Made by a program: the position numbers and the translations under genes. This document shows, one piece after another, positions 1 through 5,516 of a stretch of 9,273 nt of DNA. The stretch covers positions 1 to 9,273 of the forward strand of contig JAJZHS010000078.1 in NCBI GenBank assembly GCA_021798395.1, given 5' to 3'. The notes under the pieces are model-generated. The model was not told the origin of the DNA. It made no database searches and was given only the letters and a program-made list of their open reading frames with translations. The number at the start of each line of letters is the position of its first letter. Positions within the stretch are counted from its first letter, which is position 1. The DNA comes from Pseudomonadota bacterium (GTDB lineage Bacteria > Pseudomonadota > Gammaproteobacteria > Burkholderiales > Burkholderiaceae_C).

Positions 1-321
1 CACGCCGCCGAGCAGGGCGTCGATCGCATCGGGCCCGAACAGACTCGGCGTGCCGCCGCCAATGAACACGCTGCGCACGCGTCGGCCCCAGACCAGCGGC
101 AGCGCGGCGTCGAGGTCGGCGAGCAGCGCGTGCAGGTAGCCCGTCTCGTCGGCGTCGCCGGCGTGCGAATTGAAGTCGCAGTAGGGACATTTGCGCAGGC
201 ACCACGGCATGTGCACGTACAGCGTCAGCGGCGGCGGTTCGGGCAGGTGCACGACGCCGGCGCGCATCAGTTCGGGCAGCCGCGCCGCGGCGCGCTGCAG
301 CGCGGCGTCGTCGACGCTCAC
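1..321 (-). CDS. hemW: Heme chaperone HemW (radical SAM family), N-terminal part, cut by the window edge
   Basis: This is the first 107 codons of a HemW/HemN-like radical SAM protein; the rest lies off the left edge. The frame shows the radical SAM cluster motif C-x3-C-x2-C as CLRKCPYC at residues 41-48, preceded by LYVHMPW and followed by DFNSH, then the glycine-rich SAM-binding motif GGGTPS at 88-93. HemW proteins bind heme and a 4Fe-4S cluster and are thought to insert heme into respiratory enzymes; they were long annotated as oxygen-independent coproporphyrinogen III oxidases. The chosen GTG start shares four bases (GTGA) with the rdgB stop, implying translational coupling. An in-frame ATG at 267 (residue 19) is the alternative. 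Betaproteobacterial members often carry a short N-terminal extension before LYVH, which fits the GTG. The C-terminal heme-binding region is not visible. Confidence 0.93.
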   Translation of the reverse strand, partial: MSVDDAALQRAAARLPELMRAGVVHLPEPPPLTLYVHMPWCLRKCPYCDFNSHAGDADETGYLHALLADLDAALPLVWGRRVRSVFIGGGTPSLFGPDAIDALLGGV

Positions 322-953
322 GCCGGCCCCCGACCCGCCGCATCGGCCGCGTGTGCGGCGACGCCCCAGAACGCCTGCAGCAGCCGCGCCATCTGCGCGG
401 CCGCGCGACCCCGGTGGCTGACGGCGTTCTTCGCCGCGGCGTCGAGTTCGGCCAGCGTGGCATGCGCCCCGCCGGGAACGAACAGGGGGTCGTAGCCGAA
501 ACCTCCGTCGCCGCACGGCCGCGCGGCGACTGAGCCGTGCAGCCAGCCGTGGGCGATCAGCGGCTCGGGATCGTCGGCGCGGCGCAGCGCGACCAGCACG
601 CAGACGAAATGCGCCTGGCGCTGCGTCACGCCGTGCAGGCGCTCGAGCAGCAGCGCGTTGTTGGCGGCGTCGTCGGCCGCGTCGCCGGCGAAGCGTGCCG
701 AGCGCACCCCGGGTTCGCCGCCGAGCGCGGCCACGCACAATCCCGAATCGTCGGCGAGCGCCGGCAGCCCTGTGTGCCGCGCCGCGTGCCGCGCCTTGAG
801 CAGCGCGTTCTCGATGAAGGTCGGTGCAGGCTCGTCGCACGGCGCAACGTTCCAGTCCGACTGCGCCGCCAGCTGCAGACGCAAGCCGCCGAACAGCGCG
901 CCGAACTCGGCCAGCTTGCCGGCGTTGCCGCTGGCCAGCACCAGCCGTTTCAT
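318..953 (-). CDS. rdgB: RdgB/HAM1 family XTP/dITP pyrophosphatase
   Basis: This 211-residue protein hydrolyses non-canonical purine triphosphates (dITP, ITP, XTP) to the monophosphate plus pyrophosphate, keeping deaminated purines out of DNA and RNA in the cytoplasm. Family signatures appear in order: SGNAGK at residues 8-13 (triphosphate binding), TFIENALLKA at 45-54, LADDSGL at 66-72 with D69 the expected catalytic/metal aspartate, GEPGVRSARFAG at 79-90, GFGYDPLF at 151-158 and SHRGRA at 179-184 (base recognition). The length is slightly above the usual ~197 because of an Ala-rich C-terminal tail of about 15 residues. The ATG overlaps the rph stop as ATGA and has no clear Shine-Dalgarno, so its translation probably depends on ribosomes finishing rph. 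The reading frame stays open far upstream inside rph, but the conserved MKRLVLASGN start settles the true beginning. Confidence 0.96.
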   Translation of the reverse strand: MKRLVLASGNAGKLAEFGALFGGLRLQLAAQSDWNVAPCDEPAPTFIENALLKARHAARHTGLPALADDSGLCVAALGGEPGVRSARFAGDAADDAANNALLLERLHGVTQRQAHFVCVLVALRRADDPEPLIAHGWLHGSVAARPCGDGGFGYDPLFVPGGAHATLAELDAAAKNAVSHRGRAAAQMARLLQAFWGVAAHAADAAGRGPA

Positions 954-1672
954 GCCAGCGCGGCGCGCTGCAGCGCGACCAGTTGCGCGATGCCGTGCTG
1001 CGCCGCGTCGACCAGGGCGTCGAGCTGCGCGCGGCTGAACGGCGCGCCCTCGGCGGTGCCCTGCACTTCGACCAGGCCGCCGGCGGCGCTTCCGACCACG
1101 TTCATGTCGCAGTCGCAGGTCGAGTCCTCGTCGTACGCCAGATCGAGCAGCACGTCGCCGCCGAGCAAGCCGACCGAGACCGCGGCGACCAGCTCGCGCA
1201 TCGGGCGGCGCTGCACCAGGCCGCGTTCGAGCAGCCAGCTGCACGCGTCCCACGCCGCCACCGCGGCGCCGGTGATGGCCGCGCAGCGGGTTCCGCCGTC
1301 GGCCTGCAGCACGTCGCAGTCCAGCACGATCTGGCGCTCGCCGAGCAACGCCATGTCGAACACGCTGCGCAGGCTGCGCCCGATCAGGCGCTGGATCTCC
1401 TCGGTGCGGCCCTGCGGGCGGCCGCGCTTGACTTCGCGCTCGCCGCGGGTGTGGGTGGCGCGCGGCAGCATGGCGTATTCGGCGGTGACCCAGCCGGCGC
1501 CGGTGCCGCGCCGGTGCGGCGGAACCCGCTCGTCGACGCTGGCGGTGCACAGCACCCGGGTGCGGCCGAATTCGACCAGCACCGAGCCCTCGGCGTGGCA
1601 GGTGTAGTGGCGCGCGAAACGCACCGGGCGCAGCGCCAGGCTGGCGCGCCCATCGGTCCGGACAGTCGGCAT
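950..1672 (-). CDS. rph: Ribonuclease PH (tRNA 3'-end processing phosphorolytic exonuclease)
   Basis: RNase PH trims the 3' extensions of tRNA precursors using phosphate, and also contributes to rRNA turnover; it works as a hexamer. The 240-residue product matches the usual family length (about 238-240). Visible landmarks are RTDGRA at 5-10, GWVTAEYAMLPRATHTR at 60-76, the phosphate-binding stretch GRPQGRTEEIQRLIGRSLR around 84-102 with R89, DCDVLQADGGTR at 118-129, and DLAYDEDSTCDCDMNVV at 177-193 with the metal-site aspartates D181 and D187. All expected catalytic residues are present, unlike the frameshifted rph of E. coli K-12. The ATG at 1672 is preceded by AGGAG at 1681-1677, and the stop of the upstream phosphatase lies inside that Shine-Dalgarno. 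It overlaps rdgB downstream by four bases. Confidence 0.97.
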   Translation of the reverse strand: MPTVRTDGRASLALRPVRFARHYTCHAEGSVLVEFGRTRVLCTASVDERVPPHRRGTGAGWVTAEYAMLPRATHTRGEREVKRGRPQGRTEEIQRLIGRSLRSVFDMALLGERQIVLDCDVLQADGGTRCAAITGAAVAAWDACSWLLERGLVQRRPMRELVAAVSVGLLGGDVLLDLAYDEDSTCDCDMNVVGSAAGGLVEVQGTAEGAPFSRAQLDALVDAAQHGIAQLVALQRAALA

Positions 1673-1676
1673 GGAA

Positions 1677-1682
1677 CTCCTA
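1677..1682 (-). promoter_or_regulatory. rph ribosome binding site merged with the PP2C stop codon
   Basis: Read on the minus strand, 1682 to 1677 is TAGGAG. Its first three bases are the amber stop of the PP2C gene, and AGGAG is a good Shine-Dalgarno four bases before the rph ATG. A ribosome terminating on the phosphatase therefore stops on the rph initiation site, which favours coupled re-initiation. The sequence is seen directly; the coupling is inferred. Confidence 0.7.
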
Positions 1683-2573
1683 TTTCTTCGCCGCGGAACG
1701 GCGGATGGCTTCGTTGATTTCGGCGATCGACCGCTCGATGCTGGCGTCGTCGAGTTCGTCGATCGCGGTGTCGGGAATACCCGACTGGAAGGTCGACGCG
1801 AACACTCCGGGCTGGATGCCCTGGGTGCTGACCTCGTCGTGCCCCTCGCCTTCCCACTCGATCGCCAGCGCGGTGACGTTGTCGGAATGCGCAGCCTTGT
1901 GGCGCAGCGCCAGTTCGACCATTTCGGGCACCGCGTCCGACAGCGCGTGCCGGCTGAGCAGTTCGATCAGCGTGTCCTCCGGAACCTGGCTCCACAGTCC
2001 GTCGGAACACAGCAGCACCAGGTCGCCGCCGCGCAGCGACTGCGGCACGCCGATTTCGACGAACGGCGGCTGCGGCGAACCCAGGCAGGTATAGAGCACG
2101 TTGCGGTTGACCGGAGGCGACTGCGGCGCGGCACCGCCGAGCAGCCGCTGCTCGGCGTGCGAGTGGTCGCGCGTGCGGGTCAGCAAAGCCCCGCCGCGCA
2201 CGAAGTACAGGCGCGAATCGCCGACGTGCGCCCATTGCGCGACGCCGCGCTGCAGCACGCACAGCACGATGGTGGTGCGCGGAAAATCGCGCAGCCCCTG
2301 CGCCTGGGCGTAGCGCTGGATCTGGTCGTGCGCACTGAGCACGGCGCGGCGCAGGAAGGCGCGCGCGTCCTCCAGTTCTGGCCGCGCCTCGCGCTGGAAC
2401 ATCGCCACCACCGTCTGCAACGCCAGTTGCGCGGCGACGTCGCCGCGCGGGTGCCCGCCCATGCCGTCGGCCAGCCCCAACAACACGCTGTCGCGCGTGT
2501 AGCAGTAGCCCATGCGGTCCTCGTTGGACGCGCGCGCGCCGCGACGGCTGACCTGATAGACCGAAAATCGCAT
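1680..2573 (-). CDS. PP2C-family (PPM) serine/threonine protein phosphatase
   Basis: This 297-residue protein is a bacterial PPM/PP2C metal-dependent phosphatase of the Stp/PstP type, expected to remove phosphate from Ser/Thr, including sites set by the kinase encoded just upstream. The core motifs are complete: NED at residues 17-19, LADGMGGH at 34-41 (metal ligand D36), PRTT at 98-101, HVGDSRLY at 116-123, DLVLLCSDGLW at 184-194 (metal ligand D191) and SDNVTALAI at 230-238. The catalytic domain ends near residue 240. About 57 residues follow as an acidic linker and a C-terminal segment rich in Asp, Glu, Ile and Ser that I do not recognise. There is no signal peptide or membrane helix, so the enzyme should be cytosolic. 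GGGAG at 2583-2579 lies five bases before the ATG, and the start shares one base with the kinase stop (TGATG). Confidence 0.94.
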   Translation of the reverse strand: MRFSVYQVSRRGARASNEDRMGYCYTRDSVLLGLADGMGGHPRGDVAAQLALQTVVAMFQREARPELEDARAFLRRAVLSAHDQIQRYAQAQGLRDFPRTTIVLCVLQRGVAQWAHVGDSRLYFVRGGALLTRTRDHSHAEQRLLGGAAPQSPPVNRNVLYTCLGSPQPPFVEIGVPQSLRGGDLVLLCSDGLWSQVPEDTLIELLSRHALSDAVPEMVELALRHKAAHSDNVTALAIEWEGEGHDEVSTQGIQPGVFASTFQSGIPDTAIDELDDASIERSIAEINEAIRRSAAKK

Positions 2574-3604
2574 CAGCGCTCCCGGCGCTGCGCCGCACCG
2601 GCGCCCAGCCGCGTGACCTGGCGCGCGCGGTCGACCCGCGAGCGCGTGTCGTGCACCAGCTCGTCAATGTGCATGCGCATCTTCTCGCCCAGCGTCAGCT
2701 GGGTATAGCGCCGCGGTGCGTCGCCGCCGAGTTCCTTCTGCAGGTTGAACACGCTTTGCGGCCGCGCCAGCGGATCCAGCGCCATGCACCATTCGACGAT
2801 CTCGATCAGATTGTCCGAATAGACCCCGCGCAGCTTGCTCAGCTGCATCGGCAGGCGGTCCTTGTCGAGCCGCTGGGTGGCTTCGTACGGCGGGTAACCC
2901 GTCATGCACGCGTAGATGCACGCGCCCACGGCGTAGATGTCGGTCCACGGCCCGAACGACGCATCGCGTTTGTACATCTCGGGCGCGGCGAACCCCGGCG
3001 TGTACATCGGCCTGAACCGCTTGTCCTGCTGGCCGAGCACTTCGCGCGCGGCGCCGAAATCGATCAGGATCGGCTTGTCGTCGTCGGTGATGAACAGGTT
3101 CGCCGGTTTGATGTCCAGGTGCAGCATTTTGTGCTGGTGCACAACGCGCAGCCCTTGGAGAATTTCGTCGAATAGCGACCGGATGGTCGATTCCCGGAAT
3201 ATTTTCTTGCGCTTGAGCTCGCGCGCCGTCATGATGAATTCCTGCAGCGAAGCGCCTTCCAGGTAATTCATCACCATATAGACGGTTTCATTTTCCCGGA
3301 AGAAATTCAGCACACTGACGACGCTCGGATGCGCGATCTGCGCCAGCGATCTGCCTTCCTCAAAGAAGCTTTTCAGGCCCAAACGGTATAGCGACAGTTT
3401 TTCCGGGTCGGCTACCGGAACCATCGCGCCTGGCGCGCGCTCGACCAGCGACGCCGGAAGATACTCCTTGATCGCCACCCGCTGGCCGTCCGAGCCCACC
3501 GCCAGATAGACGACGCCGAACCCCCCGCTGGCCAGCTTGCGCACGACCCGGTAGCCACCGACCTTGGTGTCGGATTCCAGCGGGGCCGGCTTGGATTTGG
3601 TCAT
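2573..3604 (-). CDS. Soluble Hanks-type serine/threonine protein kinase
   Basis: This 343-residue eukaryotic-like kinase has the full catalytic core at roughly residues 18-296. The glycine-rich loop LASGGFGVVY is at 24-33, VAIKEYLP at 43-50 carries the ATP-anchoring K46, FFEEG at 80-84 supplies the helix C glutamate (E83), HLDIKPANLFI at 162-172 is the catalytic loop (D164, N169), IDFGAAR at 181-187 is the DFG motif, and TPGFAAPE at 202-209 is the P+1/APE region. Two departures stand out: HLD in place of HRD (a non-RD kinase), and Ala25 in the first glycine position of GxGxxG. After the core comes a basic tail of about 45 residues, with no membrane helix and no PASTA or other sensor domain, so it is probably cytosolic. 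No Shine-Dalgarno is obvious before the ATG. It heads the leftward block; substrates cannot be told from sequence. Confidence 0.94.
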   Translation of the reverse strand: MTKSKPAPLESDTKVGGYRVVRKLASGGFGVVYLAVGSDGQRVAIKEYLPASLVERAPGAMVPVADPEKLSLYRLGLKSFFEEGRSLAQIAHPSVVSVLNFFRENETVYMVMNYLEGASLQEFIMTARELKRKKIFRESTIRSLFDEILQGLRVVHQHKMLHLDIKPANLFITDDDKPILIDFGAAREVLGQQDKRFRPMYTPGFAAPEMYKRDASFGPWTDIYAVGACIYACMTGYPPYEATQRLDKDRLPMQLSKLRGVYSDNLIEIVEWCMALDPLARPQSVFNLQKELGGDAPRRYTQLTLGEKMRMHIDELVHDTRSRVDRARQVTRLGAGAAQRRER

Positions 3605-3673
3605 GGCTGGGCAACGGCAGCGCGGTTCGACCGTGCACTGTGGAACAATGCCCGGATTGGACAGGAGTGCCCT
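3605..3673. other. Divergent intergenic region between the kinase and yicC operons
   Basis: These 69 bases must hold at least part of the promoters for both divergent gene blocks. On the plus strand AGGAG at 3663-3667 is a well-spaced Shine-Dalgarno (six bases) for the yicC GTG start. On the minus strand I see no convincing Shine-Dalgarno before the kinase ATG and no good -35/-10 pair. Confidence 0.6.
3641..3649 (+). promoter_or_regulatory. Possible extended -10 promoter element for yicC-gmk-rpoZ-spoT
   Basis: The bases TGG-AACAAT fit an extended -10 arrangement (TG, one base, then a hexamer matching TATAAT at four of six positions). No good -35 is seen at the usual distance. Transcription would start near 3656, leaving a short leader that includes the AGGAG at 3663-3667. 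The motif is weak and could be chance. Confidence 0.3.
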
Positions 3674-4576
3674 GTGAAGTCACTTTATAGCATGACCGGT
3701 TATGCCGAGGCTGCCGCTCCGGTTCCCGGCGCGCAGCCCGCGCTGGCCGTGCGCGTCGAGCTGCGCAGCGTCAACGGACGCTTCCTCGACCTGAACTGGC
3801 GGCTTCCCGACGAAGCCCGGGCTGCCGAGCCGCAGTTGCGCGCTCTGCTTGCCGGCGCGCTGCGCCGCGGCAAGGTCGAATGCCGGGTCACCATCGAGCA
3901 GCCGCAAGGCGCGTACGCGCAGCCCGACGCCCACGCCGTCGAGCAGCTGCTGCAGGCCGAAGCGGCGCTGCGCCAGCGCGCGCCGCACCTGCGCCCGCTG
4001 TCGGTCGGCGACCTCTGGCGCCTGGCGTCGACCCAGACGGGCGCGCGCGTCGACGCGCAGCAGCTTGGCGCCACGCTGCAGCGCGTCGCCGAGACCGCGC
4101 TGGCCGCGCTGCAGGCCGCGCGTGCCGCCGAGGGCCAGCGCCTCGGCGCATTCCTGCTCGCGCGCTGCGCGCAATTGCAGGAGTGGGCGCAGCAGGCCGA
4201 GCGGCTCGCGCCGCAGGCCGTGGCCCGCCAGCAGGAGCGTTTCGTCGCCCGGGTCGGCGAAGCGCTGCAGGCCGCGGGCGCCGAGGGCGACTCCGAGGCG
4301 ATGCGCGAGCGCGTGCTGCAGGAAACCGCCGCCTACGCCATGCGCATCGACGTGGCCGAGGAAATCAGCCGTCTCCTCGGCCACGTCGATGCGGTGCGCA
4401 CCGTCATCGGCGGCGGCGGCGAAGTCGGCAAGCGGCTCGACTTCCTGATCCAGGAACTCCACCGCGAAGCCAACACCCTCGGCTCGAAATCGGCGCTGGC
4501 CGAACTCAGCGAACGCGCCGTCGACATGAAGGTCTGCATCGAACAGATGCGCGAACAGGTCCAGAATCTGGAATGA
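3674..4576 (+). CDS. yicC: YicC/YloC family endoribonuclease
   Basis: This 300-residue protein belongs to the widespread YicC family (N-terminal YicC domain plus C-terminal DUF1732), which has been described as an endoribonuclease and, in E. coli, as an RNase adaptor affecting small RNA decay. The diagnostic N-terminus YSMTGYA is at residues 5-11, followed by VELRSVNGRFLDLNWRLP at 28-45. The strongly conserved C-terminal block runs from EEISRLLGHVD through GKRLDFLIQELHREANTLG to SKS, with E261, H263, E265 and N267 the likely functional residues. The middle is Ala/Gln/Arg-rich and probably forms long helices. The start is GTG with AGGAG six bases upstream; the ATG at 3692 would begin inside the conserved MTGYA. 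Genomic linkage of yicC to gmk is common. Its stop overlaps the gmk ATG (ATGA). Confidence 0.95.
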   Translation: MKSLYSMTGYAEAAAPVPGAQPALAVRVELRSVNGRFLDLNWRLPDEARAAEPQLRALLAGALRRGKVECRVTIEQPQGAYAQPDAHAVEQLLQAEAALRQRAPHLRPLSVGDLWRLASTQTGARVDAQQLGATLQRVAETALAALQAARAAEGQRLGAFLLARCAQLQEWAQQAERLAPQAVARQQERFVARVGEALQAAGAEGDSEAMRERVLQETAAYAMRIDVAEEISRLLGHVDAVRTVIGGGGEVGKRLDFLIQELHREANTLGSKSALAELSERAVDMKVCIEQMREQVQNLE

Positions 4577-5235
4577 GCACCTCTGGAGACACGGCGCGCG
4601 CGCCGTCGCCGCACGGCGACTTCCCCGGCAATCTGTTCGTCGTCGCCGCGCCCAGCGGCGCCGGCAAGTCGAGCCTGGTGCGCAGCCTGCTGGCGCGCGA
4701 TACGGCGATCCGCCTGTCGGTTTCGTACACCACGCGCGCGCCGCGCGGCCAGGAAGTCGACGGCCGGGATTACTGCTTCGTCGGCCGGGAGGCTTTCGAG
4801 CAGCGCATCGCCGAGGGCGAGTTCCTCGAGTGGGCCGAGGTGCACGGCAATCTGTACGGCACCTCGCGCGCGTGGCTCGAGCGGCACATGTCCAACGGCG
4901 CCGACGTCATGCTGGAAATCGACTGGCAGGGCGCGGCGCAGGTCAAGGCGCGCTTTGCCAACGCGGTCAGCGTGTTCATCCTGCCGCCTTCGTACGCCGA
5001 ACTGGAGGCCAGGCTGTTGCGCCGCGGCGAAGACAGCGCCGAGGTCATTGCGCGGCGCCTGCTCCAGGCCCGCGTGGAAACGCCGCACGCGGCGTCCTTC
5101 GACTTTATAATCGTCAACCACGAGATCAACCACGCGCTGCGCGATCTGCAGGCGGTCGTCGCCGCCCAGCGCCTGCGTTACGCGGCGCAACGCCGGGCGC
5201 ATCCCGAGGTGTTCGCCGCCCTGGGAATCGCCTGA
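4573..5235 (+). CDS. gmk: Guanylate kinase
   Basis: Guanylate kinase phosphorylates GMP to GDP with ATP, an essential step for GTP and dGTP supply and for GDP used in (p)ppGpp synthesis. The 220-residue product has the P-loop APSGAGKSS at 26-34 (K32), the GMP-binding segment SVSYTTRAPRGQEVDG at 49-64, FLEWAEVHGNLYGT at 84-97, the Walker-B-like LEIDWQGA at 114-121, and the lid/arginine region LLRRGEDSAEVIARR. It is slightly longer than the usual ~207 residues because of about 18 poorly conserved residues (Ser, Ala, Pro, Gly) before FPGNLFVV. The ATG overlaps the yicC stop by ATGA and lacks a clear Shine-Dalgarno, so translation is probably coupled. It lies 36 bases upstream of rpoZ. Confidence 0.97.
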   Translation: MSTSGDTARAPSPHGDFPGNLFVVAAPSGAGKSSLVRSLLARDTAIRLSVSYTTRAPRGQEVDGRDYCFVGREAFEQRIAEGEFLEWAEVHGNLYGTSRAWLERHMSNGADVMLEIDWQGAAQVKARFANAVSVFILPPSYAELEARLLRRGEDSAEVIARRLLQARVETPHAASFDFIIVNHEINHALRDLQAVVAAQRLRYAAQRRAHPEVFAALGIA

Positions 5236-5271
5236 AATCGCCGCCCAGCACTCATTCGCCAAGGAACCAGC

Positions 5272-5475
5272 ATGGCCCGCATCACCGTCGAGGATTGCCT
5301 CGAAAAGATCCCCAACCGTTTCCAACTGGTGCTGGCGGCGACCTACCGCGCGCGCATGCTCGCGCAGGGCCACACGCCGAAGGTCGAGTCGCGCGACAAG
5401 CCGGTGGTGACCGCGCTGCGTGAAATCGCCGCCGGCCAGGTCGGCATCGAAATGCTCAAACGCGTGCCGGCCTGA
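5272..5475 (+). CDS. rpoZ: RNA polymerase omega subunit
   Basis: At 67 residues this is a typical short betaproteobacterial omega subunit, which helps fold and hold the beta' subunit in RNA polymerase and forms part of the site-1 ppGpp pocket in proteobacteria. The N-terminal signature MARITVEDCLEKIPNRFQLV is immediately recognisable, with ATYRARML at 23-30 and KPVVTALREIAAGQVG at 43-58 as the conserved helices. The N-terminal MARIT residues, which contact ppGpp in E. coli, are intact. AAGGA at 5261-5265 gives a good Shine-Dalgarno with a six-base spacer. The TGA stop lies within the left arm of an 11-bp inverted repeat (5466-5500) separating it from spoT. Confidence 0.98.
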   Translation: MARITVEDCLEKIPNRFQLVLAATYRARMLAQGHTPKVESRDKPVVTALREIAAGQVGIEMLKRVPA

Positions 5476-5500
5476 GGGCGCCGCGCGCGCTCAGGCCGGC
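5466..5500 (+). promoter_or_regulatory. Inverted repeat / stem-loop over the rpoZ stop and before spoT
   Basis: The arms GCCGGCCTGAG (5466-5476) and CTCAGGCCGGC (5490-5500) are perfectly complementary over 11 bp, with a 13-base GC-only loop. No T-run follows, so this is not a standard intrinsic terminator. The left arm includes the rpoZ TGA, and the right arm ends 16 bases before the spoT ATG. It could attenuate spoT, block ribosome access to spoT, or protect the upstream mRNA 3' end. The structure is seen directly; the role is inferred. Confidence 0.6.
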
Positions 5501-5516
5501 GCCGATCGGCTCCCGC

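Noticed and set aside
265..267. ATG as the hemW start
   Set aside because: It is possible, but the GTG at 321 is coupled to the rdgB stop by a GTGA overlap and gives the N-terminal extension expected in this group.
954..1550. Upstream extension of the rdgB frame inside rph
   Set aside because: The frame stays open by GC bias only. The conserved RdgB N-terminus MKRLVLASGN at 953 and the ATGA junction mark the real start.
1671..2708. Plus-strand open frame of 345 codons opposite the PP2C gene
   Set aside because: It mirrors the phosphatase codons, has no recognisable domain, and the minus-strand PP2C motifs are complete.
3684..3689. TATAGC as a -10 element at the start of yicC
   Set aside because: It lies inside the coding sequence after the start codon and encodes the conserved Tyr-Ser of YSMTGYA, with no good -35.
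3692..3694. ATG as the yicC start
   Set aside because: It would drop the residues before MTGYA that are usual in the family, and the GTG at 3674 has a well-placed AGGAG.
3880..4572. Upstream extension of the gmk frame inside yicC
   Set aside because: The extension is Arg/Ala/Gly-rich low-complexity sequence out of frame with yicC. Guanylate kinase has no such domain and a start at 4573 gives a normal length.
4333..5373. Minus-strand open frame of 346 codons opposite gmk and yicC
   Set aside because: It is antisense to the guanylate kinase and YicC genes, shows no domain, and has the Arg/Ala/Val-rich composition of shadow frames.
5501..5510. Palindrome GCCGATCGGC as a transcription factor operator
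   Set aside because: A single 10-bp palindrome in a GC-rich genome is weak evidence, and no matching promoter or second copy was seen nearby. It is mentioned only as part of the rpoZ-spoT spacer.
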